Shown: positions 53,775 through 62,640 of the stretch, piece after piece | Numbering within the stretch: the stretch's first letter is position 1 | Layout: each line of letters begins with the position of its first letter | Assembly: GCF_036639235.1 (NCBI RefSeq) | Contig: NZ_JAVWJB010000001.1 | Coordinates: 75,553 to 139,552, forward strand | Origin: Clostridium_AB sp036639235 | Lineage (GTDB): Bacteria > Bacillota > Clostridia > Clostridiales > Caloramatoraceae | Direction of reading: 5' to 3' | Length of the DNA: 64,000 bases | The notes under the pieces: generated by a model | What the model was told of the DNA's origin: nothing | The model's input: only the letters and a program-made list of their open reading frames with translations | The model's database searches: none | Translations under genes and position numbers: made by a program

Positions 53775-54494
53775 TTATCTTAAATCATCAAGTAATTGTG
53801 TTTTGCTAAGGGTTTTATCGTCTACGTCTTTGATTATTTTAGCAGGGGTACCTGCAACAACAACCTTTTCAGGTACATCCTTAGTTACAACAGAACCTGC
53901 AGCAACAACAGCACCATCACCTATTTTAACTCCTTCAAGAAGTACTGCATTAGCACCTACCATAACGTTGTTGCCAACAATTACAGGGTCCTTAGAAGGT
54001 GGTTCTAAAACTCCTGCAATAACAGCACCAGCACCTATATGTGAATACTTGCCGATTTTAGCTCTAGCACCAAGAACTGCATTCATATCTATCATAGAAC
54101 CTTCACCGATTTCACAGCCTATATTTATAACGGCACCCATCATAATAACAGCACTATCATGTATGGTTACACCTTCTCGTATAATAGCACCAGGCTCGAT
54201 TCTAGCATTAATATTTCTAATATCAAGCATTGGAATAGGTGAGTTGCGCCTATCGTATATAACCCTGCTATTTTTAATTGTTGAACTATTTGAGGATATA
54301 AGATTCTCAATAAGATGGTTATCCCCAAATACTATATAAAATCCATCTGTACCATATATCTCGAGACCCTCATAGGTAGTTGAGGAGAGTGTACCGCTTA
54401 TATATGCTGTAACAGGGGTTTTTTTAGTACTTTCCTTAATGAATCTAGCTATTTCGTATGGGTCAGTTAAGTCATAATCTTTTCTTGTGTTCAT
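53775..54494 (-). CDS. dapH: Tetrahydrodipicolinate N-acetyltransferase
   Basis: 239 aa. Acetylates tetrahydrodipicolinate in the acetyl branch of the lysine/meso-diaminopimelate pathway. An N-terminal helical domain (about 1-85) and a left-handed beta-helix of hexapeptide repeats (about 90-215: IREGVTIHDSAVIMMGAVIN... VMVGANAVLLEGVKIGDGAVV) are seen. Last gene of the minus-strand dap cluster. AGGAGG precedes the ATG. Confidence 0.95.
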   Translation of the reverse strand: MNTRKDYDLTDPYEIARFIKESTKKTPVTAYISGTLSSTTYEGLEIYGTDGFYIVFGDNHLIENLISSNSSTIKNSRVIYDRRNSPIPMLDIRNINARIEPGAIIREGVTIHDSAVIMMGAVINIGCEIGEGSMIDMNAVLGARAKIGKYSHIGAGAVIAGVLEPPSKDPVIVGNNVMVGANAVLLEGVKIGDGAVVAAGSVVTKDVPEKVVVAGTPAKIIKDVDDKTLSKTQLLDDLR

Positions 54495-54511
54495 AAAGAT
54501 TCCTCCTTATA

Positions 54512-55666
54512 TTAGAAGTTAGTTATAAGATAATTCTCTAGTCTATTAAGAGCTTCCTGTAAATTTTCCATAGAACATACGTAGGATATTCTTATATACC
54601 CATCTATTCCACCAGAAAAAGCAGTACTTGGAACTACTGCAACACCTGCCTTATCTAGTAAATCAAGTGCAAAATCATAGGATGAGGGATTAAATTTCTT
54701 AATAGATGGGAAAAAGTAAAATCCTCCAGTTGGAAGTGTACAGTTAAGGTTCATATCTACTAATCTATTATAAACATAATCACGTCTTTTAATGTATTCC
54801 GCTTTCATATATAGTGGATCATCTAAACCAGTTGTAACAGCCTCAAGTGCTGCGTATTGGCTTATACTACTTGTACAGGTGGAATTGTATTGGTGAACCT
54901 TAACAAAGTTGTCTGTAAGGTATTTTGGTGCTAATAAAAAGCCTATTCTAAACCCTGTCATTGAATGGGACTTAGATAGTGCATTAACAATAATTACATT
55001 ATTTCGAATAAAATCTATATTACCAATGGATATATGTGGACCGTTATAACAAAGCTCACTATAAACCTCGTCTGAGAGTACTAATATATTACTGTCTAGG
55101 GCTACCTGTGCAATTGAAAGGATTTCTTCATATGTTAGTGTAGTTCCTGTTGGGTTAGAAGGGTAGGGTAGAATTAAACATTTAGTGTTTTTTGTAATTG
55201 CATTTTTTAGTTTTGAAGCTGTTAATTTAAAATTATCCTCTGTTGTATCTATGTATATGCATTTTCCCCCGAGTATTTTAATTAATGGTTCATAACCTGG
55301 ATATGCAGGGGAGGGGATTATCACCTCGTCACCACTTGAAATAATAGTTCTAAGAGCAGTATCTATTGCCTCACTTGCACCATTTGTTACAATAATTTCA
55401 TCCTCACTTGAGTAGTTAAGGGAGTACTTAGTATTCATATATGATGATACACCTTTAAGCAAAGGTGTAATTCCTTTGTTAGGAGTGTATACTGTATACC
55501 CATTTTCTAAGGCCTCAATTGACTTTTTTATTATATGATCTGGAGTTTTAAAGTCTGGCTGACCTATGGTTAGAGAAAGTGCATTAGGATAGTTAGATGC
55601 AATGTTTAGAAATTTTCTAATACCGGATATTTCGATGCCAAGAACAGATTCATTAATAAAACACAT
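54512..55666 (-). CDS. PLP aminotransferase, likely N-acetyl-LL-diaminopimelate aminotransferase
   Basis: 384 aa class I aminotransferase. PLP lysine in NALSKSHSMTGFRIGFL (near 230), the asparagine motif PYPSNPTGTTLTYEEI and the C-terminal GGIDGYIRISYV. Placed between dapH and dapB, so PatA-like activity (acetyl pathway) is the best guess; family members are broadly similar and this is inference. The ATG at 55666 has TTGGAGGTG upstream; a longer frame adds only the RBS region. Confidence 0.88.
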   Translation of the reverse strand: MCFINESVLGIEISGIRKFLNIASNYPNALSLTIGQPDFKTPDHIIKKSIEALENGYTVYTPNKGITPLLKGVSSYMNTKYSLNYSSEDEIIVTNGASEAIDTALRTIISSGDEVIIPSPAYPGYEPLIKILGGKCIYIDTTEDNFKLTASKLKNAITKNTKCLILPYPSNPTGTTLTYEEILSIAQVALDSNILVLSDEVYSELCYNGPHISIGNIDFIRNNVIIVNALSKSHSMTGFRIGFLLAPKYLTDNFVKVHQYNSTCTSSISQYAALEAVTTGLDDPLYMKAEYIKRRDYVYNRLVDMNLNCTLPTGGFYFFPSIKKFNPSSYDFALDLLDKAGVAVVPSTAFSGGIDGYIRISYVCSMENLQEALNRLENYLITNF

Positions 55667-55722
55667 AAAAACACCTCCAATTTTAAAAAGCCCCACTTAA
55701 AAAATTAAGAGGGGCAATAATT

Positions 55723-56472
55723 CTAGCCGATAACGTCACTCATAGTATAGAAACCTGAAGTTTGATCCTTAAGGTAGATAGCAGCCTTAATAGCTCCATC
55801 TGCAAAAACTTCACGTGTTAATGCTGTATGTTTGATTTCAACAATTTCATTGTTACTTGCAAATAATGCAGTGTGCTCGCCAAATATTCCTCCGGCTCTT
55901 ACAGCGTGTATACCAATTTCGTTTTCAGTTCTTTTTTCAGTTTTAGTATGTCTTCCATGAACATAGTTTATACTATCCTCAAGTGATTCCTTCATAGCAT
56001 CAGCAATCATAAGCGCTGTTCCACTTGGAGCATCAAGTTTTTGGTTGTGATGCTTTTCTATAACTTCAATATTAAACTCTGGGTAAAGAGTTGCAGCTGC
56101 CTTTTTAACCAGTGATAGTAAAAGGTTAATACCAACTGACATATTACCTGAGTGAAGTATTGGGAATGACTTTGAAGCTTCTAGCATTTTAGCTTTTTGC
56201 TCTTCAGAAAATCCTGTTGTACATATAACTAAAGGTGTATGTGTTCTTTTGCCAAAGTCTAGAAGACTATCAAGGCAGCTATGATTTGAAAAGTCTATTA
56301 CAACATCAGCGCTTTCCTTAACATCATTAAGTGATGAGTATACAGGGTAAGTGCTTAGCATTTTAGCATCTCTATCAACACCACATACAACTTCCATGTT
56401 ATCAGAAGTGTTTATAAGACGAGTTAGTACCTGACCAACTCTTCCGTTACATCCAAATAATAATACTTTCAT
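55723..56472 (-). CDS. dapB: 4-hydroxy-tetrahydrodipicolinate reductase
   Basis: 249 aa. NAD(P)H-binding motif LFGCNGRVGQVL at the N-terminus; substrate site EKHHNQKLDAPSGTAL near residue 150. The ATG at 56472 follows CGGAGG at good spacing and removes 11 spurious residues. Next in order after dapA, before the aminotransferase gene. Confidence 0.96.
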   Translation of the reverse strand: MKVLLFGCNGRVGQVLTRLINTSDNMEVVCGVDRDAKMLSTYPVYSSLNDVKESADVVIDFSNHSCLDSLLDFGKRTHTPLVICTTGFSEEQKAKMLEASKSFPILHSGNMSVGINLLLSLVKKAAATLYPEFNIEVIEKHHNQKLDAPSGTALMIADAMKESLEDSINYVHGRHTKTEKRTENEIGIHAVRAGGIFGEHTALFASNNEIVEIKHTALTREVFADGAIKAAIYLKDQTSGFYTMSDVIG

Positions 56473-56488
56473 TAATAACCTCCGAGGA

Positions 56489-57361
56489 TTAAAATCCGTA
56501 TTCATTCATTGCCTTACTTAAAACATCATGTCCCTTTGGTGAGATGTCTAGTAAAGGTAGTCTTAAAGTACCAACGTTTTTCCCGATTATATTTAAAGCT
56601 GCTTTAACAGGTATAGGGTTACACTCAATAAATAAAGCGTTAATAACTGGTAGCATATTTAGTTGTATATCTAATGCTTCCTTAGTTTTACCCTCTAAAT
56701 ATTTAGCGCAAATATCATGGGTTTGTTTTGGTAGAATGTTTGCAACAACAGATATAACACCTTTTCCTCCAAGAGACATTATAGGAACGATTTGATCATC
56801 GTTTCCTGAATATATATCTATTCCTGGGCATAGGTAAGCTATTTCTGCAACCTGGCTCATGTTACCACTAGCTTCCTTAATAGCAACAATATTAGGAAGT
56901 TTTGAAACTTCCTTAAGTGTTGTAGGAAGTAGGTTAAGTCCTGTTCTTGATGGTACATTATACACTATAATTGGAGTGTTAACAGCAGTTGCTATAGCTT
57001 CGAAGTGCTTAACACATCCCTCTTGAGTTGTTTTGTTGTAGTATGGAGTTATAACTAACAGCCCGTCTACTCCAATACTATCTGCCCATTTGCTCATTTC
57101 TACTGAAGAAGCAGTGTTATTGCTTCCTGTTCCTGCAATAACAGGAACTCTCTTATTTACTGTATCTACTGTAAATTTAATAGTTTCTTTTCTTTCAGAT
57201 TCTGTCATAGTTGATGCTTCACCTGTAGTTCCACAAACTATAATAGCGTCTGTTCCTTCTTCTATATGCCATTCAATAAGCTCTTGTAGTTTATCGAAGT
57301 CAACACCACTGTTTGTAAAGGGAGTAATAATTGCAACCCCTGATCCGGTAAAAATACTCAT
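56489..57361 (-). CDS. dapA: 4-hydroxy-tetrahydrodipicolinate synthase
   Basis: 290 aa TIM-barrel aldolase. Schiff-base lysine in VAIKEASGNMSQ (near 161), tyrosine in YNVPSRTGLN (near 133), and the CGTTGEASTMTESER motif (near 44). Feeds lysine, peptidoglycan and, in this sporulator, dipicolinate. AAAGGATGAG precedes the start. Confidence 0.96.
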   Translation of the reverse strand: MSIFTGSGVAIITPFTNSGVDFDKLQELIEWHIEEGTDAIIVCGTTGEASTMTESERKETIKFTVDTVNKRVPVIAGTGSNNTASSVEMSKWADSIGVDGLLVITPYYNKTTQEGCVKHFEAIATAVNTPIIVYNVPSRTGLNLLPTTLKEVSKLPNIVAIKEASGNMSQVAEIAYLCPGIDIYSGNDDQIVPIMSLGGKGVISVVANILPKQTHDICAKYLEGKTKEALDIQLNMLPVINALFIECNPIPVKAALNIIGKNVGTLRLPLLDISPKGHDVLSKAMNEYGF

Positions 57362-57458
57362 GAATACTCATCCTTTCATTTCAAACTTATTTTCATTATA
57401 TGCATATAGAGAGATTTTTGCAATTTAACATAAAATAAAAAATAAAATAAATTATACC

Positions 57459-57484
57459 ATGCTACTAAGCATTTAGTAGCATGA
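57459..57484 (-). terminator. Hairpin between asd and dapA
   Basis: Stem CATGCTACTAA / TTAGTAGCATG after the asd stop (minus strand), with a weak AT-rich tail. It may attenuate rather than fully terminate, given the shared pathway. Confidence 0.6.
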
Positions 57485-57500
57485 TAGTTTAACATAAAAA

Positions 57501-58490
57501 TTACTTATTAATAAGAAGTTCAGCTATTTGAACTGCGTTAGTTGCAGCACCTTTTCTAATGTTATCTGCAACAACCCACATGTTAAGTCCATTATCAACT
57601 GACTCATCACGTCTAATTCTTCCAACGAAGACTTCATCACGTCCAGCTAGCATTGCAGGCATTGGATATTCGTTTTTTGATGGGTTATCTATAACTACAA
57701 TACCCTTAGCTGATGATAAAACTTCTCTTGCCTCATCAACCTCAAAGCTGTTTTCGAACTCAAGGTTAATTGACTCACTGTGACCATAGTATACAGGAAC
57801 TCTAACAGTAGTTGCTGTAACCCTAATATCATCTCTGTGAAGAATTTTTTGAGTTTCAAGAACCATTTTCATTTCTTCCTTAGTATATCCATTATCCATA
57901 AATACATCTATATGAGGAATTAGGTTGTATGCTATTTGGTGCTGGAACTTCTTAGGCTCTGCACCCTTAAGTGAACCATCCTCAAGATCTGCATAACCAG
58001 CAACTCCAGCTCCTGCAACTGCTTGGTATGTTGAGTAAATAACTCTCTTGATTTTATACTTATCTTCTAGTGGCTTAAGTGCAACAACCGCTTGAATTGT
58101 TGAACAGTTAGGGTTTGCTATAATACCCTTGTTCCACTTAATATCTTCAGGATTAACCTCAGGAACTACTAGAGGAACTTCCTTGTCCATTCTCCAAGCA
58201 CTTGAGTTGTCTACTACAATACATCCCTTAGATGCTGCAATAGGTGCAAACTCCTTACTTGTATCTCCACCTGCTGAGAATAGTGCTATATCTATTCCTC
58301 TATCAAATGAATCTTCCTTTAGTTCTTCTACTGTATATTCCTTACCGTCATATTCCATTACTTCTCCAGCTGATCTTGCTGATGAAAATAGGTAAAGTTC
58401 ATCGATTGGGAAATTTCTTTCCTTTAATACTTGTAAAAATGTTCTCCCAACCATACCAGTTGCCCCTACAACTGCTAATTTAACTCCCAT
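57501..58490 (-). CDS. asd: Aspartate-semialdehyde dehydrogenase
   Basis: 329 aa. NADP motif VGATGMVGRTFLQVL at the start, active-site cysteine in ANPNCSTIQAVVAL near 128, and QAVAGAGVAGYADLE. Reduces aspartyl phosphate at the branch to lysine, threonine and methionine. AGGAGG precedes the ATG by 8 bases. No lysine riboswitch is visible in the 260-base upstream region, but an inverted repeat lies at the promoter. Confidence 0.97.
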   Translation of the reverse strand: MGVKLAVVGATGMVGRTFLQVLKERNFPIDELYLFSSARSAGEVMEYDGKEYTVEELKEDSFDRGIDIALFSAGGDTSKEFAPIAASKGCIVVDNSSAWRMDKEVPLVVPEVNPEDIKWNKGIIANPNCSTIQAVVALKPLEDKYKIKRVIYSTYQAVAGAGVAGYADLEDGSLKGAEPKKFQHQIAYNLIPHIDVFMDNGYTKEEMKMVLETQKILHRDDIRVTATTVRVPVYYGHSESINLEFENSFEVDEAREVLSSAKGIVVIDNPSKNEYPMPAMLAGRDEVFVGRIRRDESVDNGLNMWVVADNIRKGAATNAVQIAELLINK

Positions 58491-58550
58491 AATAATACCT
58501 CCTTAAAGCGTTGAATCTTATACTTTTATGAAGGTTATTATATCACAAAA

Positions 58551-58579
58551 TTGCAAAATATACTAATTAATATTTGCAA
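58551..58579 (-). promoter_or_regulatory. Inverted repeat in the asd promoter region
   Basis: TTGCAAA (58551-58557) / TTTGCAA (58573-58579) flanking a 15-base AT-rich centre, just upstream of a TATAAT (minus strand, about 58540) ahead of asd. It may be an operator; no regulator is known. Confidence 0.4.
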
Positions 58580-58658
58580 AAAAGTTGTAAAAAACAGTGT
58601 TTTAGCTACCTGATAAAAACATAACACAAAATAATAAATATTTGGTTAATTAAAATAT

Positions 58659-58688
58659 GAATGTTGGTTTACGTAAACTTGCATTATC
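58659..58688 (+). promoter_or_regulatory. Candidate sigma-G promoter of the spore protein gene
   Basis: GAATG (58659-58663), 18 bases, CATTATC (58682-58688). The sigma-G consensus of Bacillus is GHATR, 18 bases, CATNHTA; the match is 11 of 12 positions. It lies 63 bases before the TTG start of a spore-specific gene, which is where it should be. Confidence 0.65.
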
Positions 58689-58751
58689 AAATGAATAATA
58701 TTTTTAGGTAGGGGTAAAATATAGCTATTAATGAAATGGGGAGGTGATTTT

Positions 58752-58982
58752 TTGGCAACACCATTTAAGAAGAAGGTTAAGGCTAAGCTTGTTGCAAATA
58801 AGGAGCTAACTGAGGAGATGAAACAAAGGGAATCTATTAAGTATGAGATAGCTGAGGAGCTTGGACTTCTAGATAAGGTTGAGAAGTATGGATGGGATGG
58901 ACTAACATCCAGTGAAACTGGAAGAATAGGTGGAATCATGACTAGACGTAATAAGACAGCAGGGCGTAAGTGGAATAAATAA
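58752..58982 (+). CDS. Small acid-soluble spore protein, alpha/beta type
   Basis: 76 aa, DNA-binding spore protein that protects dormant DNA. The TTG at 58752 follows GGAGGTGAT. The family signature region runs YEIAEELGLL (with the germination protease site around E-IAEE) to GRIGGIMTRRNK; the second part lacks the usual VGGEITKRLV wording. The N-terminus is more basic and longer than in SspA-type proteins, closer to the SspF-like clostridial variety. A terminator follows. Confidence 0.85.
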   Translation: MATPFKKKVKAKLVANKELTEEMKQRESIKYEIAEELGLLDKVEKYGWDGLTSSETGRIGGIMTRRNKTAGRKWNK

Positions 58983-58983
58983 T

Positions 58984-59024
58984 AAAACAAAACTAAAGGT
59001 ATTATCCCTTTAGTTTTGTTTTAA
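58984..59024 (+). terminator. Terminator after the spore protein gene
   Basis: Stem AAAACAAAACTAAAGG / CCTTTAGTTTTGTTTT, near perfect. Confidence 0.85.
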
Positions 59025-59051
59025 TGTATATTGATTATTCAGATTTGAATT

Positions 59052-59249
59052 TTATACAATATAAAAAACTTCATCTACAGTAGAATTAAGTGCCTTTGCT
59101 ATTTTAAGTGCAAGCATTACCGATGGTGAGTAGTCACCTTTTTCAATTTGACCAATGGTTTGACGTGAAACCGAAACTAATTTAGCAAGGTCAGTTTGAT
59201 TTAAGTTATGCCTTGCACGAAGTTCCTTAACTTTATTTTTAAGTTCCAT
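59052..59249 (-). CDS. Small XRE-family helix-turn-helix regulator
   Basis: 65 aa, just the HTH domain (VKELRARHNLNQTDLAKLVSVSRQTIGQIEKGDYSP, then ALKIAKALNSTVDEVF). Typical of minimal regulators paired with a membrane protein. AGGAGG precedes the ATG. It is the second gene of a pair with the DUF3169 membrane protein, 15 bases downstream of it, and may control that gene. Confidence 0.9.
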   Translation of the reverse strand: MELKNKVKELRARHNLNQTDLAKLVSVSRQTIGQIEKGDYSPSVMLALKIAKALNSTVDEVFYIV

Positions 59250-59264
59250 ATTTCCTCCTAAGGT

Positions 59265-60011
59265 CTAGTTAGACTTTTCAAGTTTATAAACCTCTAATAA
59301 GTAAATTGATTTACTTATTATAAGTAGGGTAGTTACTATTATAACAGCTAGTATAGTATCTATATTTAGTAATAGGCCAATTATCATTAAAAATATTATT
59401 ATAAAAAACATTAATCCGTCTATTGTTTTAAATGACTTAAATGCAGCCTTATATGCTATTGTTTTTTCACATTCATCTAAGTGATTAAATGCATGTTTTG
59501 AAATGCCTGGTGAAAGTACATCAAGTTGCCTAGTTTTATAAATTCTATTATAAAATTTAAAAGCTATTATTGGAAGTACAGTAGAAGCTACGGTTATTAT
59601 TACTGCAAATAATAAATATAAAATTGACGTAGTGCTAGTAGATGGAAGTTTCTCTATGTATAAAATTAAAATAACTATCCATCCAAGAGTAAAAACGTTT
59701 AACAAGGTAGAAGTGGATAGAATAATTGTAAGGTTTTTATGGGTATCCGTATCAAGTGTATATTCATCTATATCATTATTAGATTTAATTGTTTTATTAA
59801 TTTTAATCATTGAAACAGTAGTAATTAATATTAATATAAGTGATACAACAGCTCCTAAGTAAAATATAATGTTGTAGAAGGTTTCATTTGGCTCAATATT
59901 ACTTAAATCAATATTGCCAGCAAAGAATGCAGAACTAAAGCCGGCAAGCCCTCCTAAAACCATAAATAATATAAAGTAAAAAATAGATTTTTTATTAGTA
60001 TTTAAACTCAT
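59265..60011 (-). CDS. DUF3169 family membrane protein
   Basis: 248 aa with about six membrane segments (for example IFYFILFMVLGGLAGFSSAFFAG and GLMFFIIIFLMIIGLLLNI). The family is of unknown function and is usually paired with a small XRE regulator, as here. A cytosolic loop (LDVLSPGISKHAFNHLDECEKTIAYKAA) is the most conserved-looking part. AAGGACGTG precedes the ATG. Confidence 0.85.
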   Translation of the reverse strand: MSLNTNKKSIFYFILFMVLGGLAGFSSAFFAGNIDLSNIEPNETFYNIIFYLGAVVSLILILITTVSMIKINKTIKSNNDIDEYTLDTDTHKNLTIILSTSTLLNVFTLGWIVILILYIEKLPSTSTTSILYLLFAVIITVASTVLPIIAFKFYNRIYKTRQLDVLSPGISKHAFNHLDECEKTIAYKAAFKSFKTIDGLMFFIIIFLMIIGLLLNIDTILAVIIVTTLLIISKSIYLLEVYKLEKSN

Positions 60012-60164
60012 TTCAACACGTCCTTTCTTAAGGATTATTATAGTTTAGTTAGGAGTAAATGTAAAGTAAACTTTACAATTTGTTAAATGAACTATACAAA
60101 ATGTTATTTAAACTTAACCTAATTAAGTCTAAATTTACAGAATATAAGCTTTTTGAAAAAAGTA

Positions 60165-60255
60165 TGTTATAATGACTATTGTGTTCCTTGCCAAACCACA
60201 TTAAAACAAGGTGAGCTGTGCCTGAAGATACCAGCTCAAAAAACAAGAAAACAGG
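60165..60255 (+). promoter_or_regulatory. Promoter and structured leader of queT (candidate preQ1-type riboswitch)
   Basis: An extended -10 TGTTATAAT (60165-60173) would start RNA near 60180. The leader holds CCTTG (60186-60190) / CAAGG (60207-60211), then directly TGAGCTG (60212-60218) / CAGCTCA (60232-60238), then an A-rich tail and the AGGAGG. A second CAAG at 60244-60247 could compete for CCTTG. Leaders of queT genes often bind preQ1. I could not fit a known class, so the assignment is by context only. Confidence 0.5.
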
Positions 60256-60267
60256 AGGAATTTATAT

Positions 60268-60747
60268 ATGAGAGGCATTTCAGTTTCAAATCTAACAAAG
60301 GTAGCAATTGTTGCAGCATTATACATAGTGTTAACTATTGCTATAGCACCAATAGGTTATGGTGCAATTCAATTTAGAGTATCGGAAATCTTAAATTTAT
60401 TAGTATTTTTTAATCCTATATATGGGATATCCCTAATAATAGGATGTGCACTATCTAATATATATAGTCCACTTGGAATTTACGATGTTATTTTTGGTAC
60501 ACTATCAACTGCATTAAGTGTATACTTTATTGCAAAGTCTAAGAATTTATTTGTAGCATCATTATGGCCAAGCTTATTTATACCGGTAATAGTAGCCTTA
60601 GAGCTTTACTTACTTCAAAACATACCATTTGTTGCAACTGCTGCATCAATTTTTGTAAGCGAATTTATAATTATGACTATTATTGCTTATCCTATATTTA
60701 AGGGAATTAGTAAAAATGAAAAATTAATGTCTTATATAGAAAAATAA
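60268..60747 (+). CDS. queT: QueT family queuosine-precursor transporter
   Basis: 159 aa, five to six membrane segments, ECF-type S-component fold (COG4708). It imports queuosine precursors such as preQ1 or preQ0. VAIVAALYIVLTIAIAPIGYGAIQFRVSEIL at the N-terminus is the family mark, followed by NPIYGISLIIGCALSNIYSPLGIYDV. It needs the shared energising module encoded elsewhere. AGGAGG precedes the ATG. It is monocistronic. Confidence 0.93.
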   Translation: MRGISVSNLTKVAIVAALYIVLTIAIAPIGYGAIQFRVSEILNLLVFFNPIYGISLIIGCALSNIYSPLGIYDVIFGTLSTALSVYFIAKSKNLFVASLWPSLFIPVIVALELYLLQNIPFVATAASIFVSEFIIMTIIAYPIFKGISKNEKLMSYIEK

Positions 60748-60776
60748 TAAACATTAATATATACGCAAGGAATAGA

Positions 60777-60812
60777 AACCCCAAAGAGAAAATCTCTTTG
60801 GGGTTATTTTTT
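60777..60812. terminator. Bidirectional terminator between queT and manA
   Basis: Stem AACCCCAAAGAGA / TCTCTTTGGGGTT followed by ATTTTTT; the convergent manA stop is embedded in the tail. Confidence 0.9.
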
Positions 60813-61757
60813 AATATATACTTTTATAAGGGTAAGCTCACCTCTAATTTCATATTCCTTAAGGGATGCTGGTATAAGGAAGGTATCTCCCTTGTTAATT
60901 GGTTGACTAGATCCCTTATATATAATATAGCCACTACCATTAATACAGGTATATACATGGAAGCTTTTATAACAGGGATGGTCAAGAAGTGAGCCATTTA
61001 GGTTAATATAGTCAACAGTAAAGTCTTTAATATCTATTAGGTTATAAAAATATTCCCCTTCATAATCCGATGCCTTAATTATTTCTCCCTTTGATTTAGG
61101 GTTTATTACATCTAAAGCATTATTTATATGAAGTTTTCGTTTGCATCCATTTTCAAGTCTATCCCAGTCATATAGTCTATAGGTTAAGTCGCTACTTTGC
61201 TGAACTTCAAGTACAACTATATTTTCAAGTAGTGCATGGACTGTACCAGAGGGAATGTATATACAATCACCAATTGATACATTTTCTATATTTAAATAAT
61301 CAGAAATATTACCATTTGAGAGTGAGGATTCTATATCTTTTTTACTGGTATTATCCTTAAGTCCTAAAATGATTTTGCTATCTTTATTAGCATGTAGTAC
61401 ATACCAAAGCTCATTTTTGCCAAGGGATCTATAATTATTGTAGGCATATCTATCATTAGGGTGAACCTGAATAGAAAGTCTATCCCTTGCATCAAGAATC
61501 TTTACTATTATAGGGAAAAAATCAGAATCAATATTTTTTCCAAGAATTTCGACTGGGTATATATCTACAAGTGTTTTTAAATAAAGATCCTTAAAAACAC
61601 CGCTTTTTATTTTACATAGATAGTCTGTGTGGCAGGATATTTCAAAGCTTTCACCTGTATTATTACTTGGAATGTTTTTACCTAAAATAGATTTAAGGTT
61701 ATTTCCACCCCAAATACACTCTTTGAAAAAGGGGGTTAAAAAAAGAGGATAAAACAT
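60804..61757 (-). CDS. manA: Mannose-6-phosphate isomerase, type I
   Basis: 317-aa zinc isomerase interconverting mannose-6-P and fructose-6-P. WGGNNLK near residue 18, LSIQVHPNDRYA (zinc site) near 95, GKNELWYVLHA and VLEVQQSSDLTYRLYDWDR are intact. The ATG at 61757 has AGGAGG 7 bases upstream; the longer frame (7 residues) lies in the RBS region. Short catalytic-cupin form typical of Firmicutes. Confidence 0.94.
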   Translation of the reverse strand: MFYPLFLTPFFKECIWGGNNLKSILGKNIPSNNTGESFEISCHTDYLCKIKSGVFKDLYLKTLVDIYPVEILGKNIDSDFFPIIVKILDARDRLSIQVHPNDRYAYNNYRSLGKNELWYVLHANKDSKIILGLKDNTSKKDIESSLSNGNISDYLNIENVSIGDCIYIPSGTVHALLENIVVLEVQQSSDLTYRLYDWDRLENGCKRKLHINNALDVINPKSKGEIIKASDYEGEYFYNLIDIKDFTVDYINLNGSLLDHPCYKSFHVYTCINGSGYIIYKGSSQPINKGDTFLIPASLKEYEIRGELTLIKVYIKK

Positions 61758-61890
61758 ATATTTCCTCCTATAATTCATTTTTATATAAGTCTATTCAGGG
61801 AAAGTGTGAAATGTTCCTAAATAATAAAGTTGATTTTTATTTCTAAATAGATAATAATATTTTAAGTAAAATCCTTTAGGAGATGATTGT

Positions 61891-62631
61891 ATGAATGAAC
61901 AGTATACGTATATTTCCCAGGTTTATGATAAAATGATAGAAATGGACTATAGTAAGTGGAGTGACTTTCTACGTGACTATTTTAATAATAGGGGAATTAA
62001 TACTAGGGGGACAAAAGCCCTAGAACTTGGGTGTGGAACTGGAAATATGACTTTGAAACTTAAGGAATTAGGTTTTGATGTAACAGGGGTCGATATTTCC
62101 TATGATATGCTTCAGGTGGCAGAAGAAAAGCTTAGGCTTAAAAATTACAGCGTTAAATTTGTTAATATGGATATGACAGATATAGACCTTTCAAAAAAGT
62201 TTGATTTTATATTTTCCTTCTGTGATGGGTATAACTATATATTAGAAGAAGAGGATATGTTAAGGGGATTTGAAGGTGTTTTTAATTCACTTGAAGAGGA
62301 TGGATATTTTGTTTTCGATGTTAGTACACAATATAAGCTTTTAGAACATATAGGGAATAAGAGTTTTACCCTTAATGAAGATGATCTTTGTTATATATGG
62401 GATAATTATATTGAAGATGAATTCATTGAAATGTATATAACATTCTTTGTTAAAGAAGGTGGCTTATACAGAAGGTTTGATGAGGTACACTACCAAAGGG
62501 CCTATAGTATAGACTATATTGTAGATTTGCTTAAGAATGTAGGATTTAATAATATAGAGATTTATAATGATTACGAAAATATACCATATGAGAATAAAAG
62601 CCTTAGGGCAACATTCATATGTAGAAAATAG
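61891..62631 (+). CDS. Class I SAM-dependent methyltransferase
   Basis: 246 aa with motif I ALELGCGTGNMTLKLKELG (near residue 46), motif II GVDISYDMLQVAEEKL, and DFIFSFCDGYNYIL later. Small-molecule type with no tRNA-binding extension. It lies 9 bases before hslO in a likely operon; substrate unknown. AGGAGATGA precedes the ATG. Confidence 0.9.
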   Translation: MNEQYTYISQVYDKMIEMDYSKWSDFLRDYFNNRGINTRGTKALELGCGTGNMTLKLKELGFDVTGVDISYDMLQVAEEKLRLKNYSVKFVNMDMTDIDLSKKFDFIFSFCDGYNYILEEEDMLRGFEGVFNSLEEDGYFVFDVSTQYKLLEHIGNKSFTLNEDDLCYIWDNYIEDEFIEMYITFFVKEGGLYRRFDEVHYQRAYSIDYIVDLLKNVGFNNIEIYNDYENIPYENKSLRATFICRK

Positions 62632-62640
62632 GAGGGCATT

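Noticed and set aside
53803..54339. 178-codon plus-strand frame antisense to dapH
   Set aside because: Alanine/proline/isoleucine shadow of the hexapeptide repeats; dapH is certain.
58491..58750. Lysine riboswitch upstream of asd
   Set aside because: No conserved lysine-box elements or multi-stem leader seen; the region is AT-rich with one inverted repeat.
60153..60377. 74-codon plus-strand frame over the queT leader
   Set aside because: No ribosome-binding site; it starts before the likely transcript start and overlaps queT in another frame.
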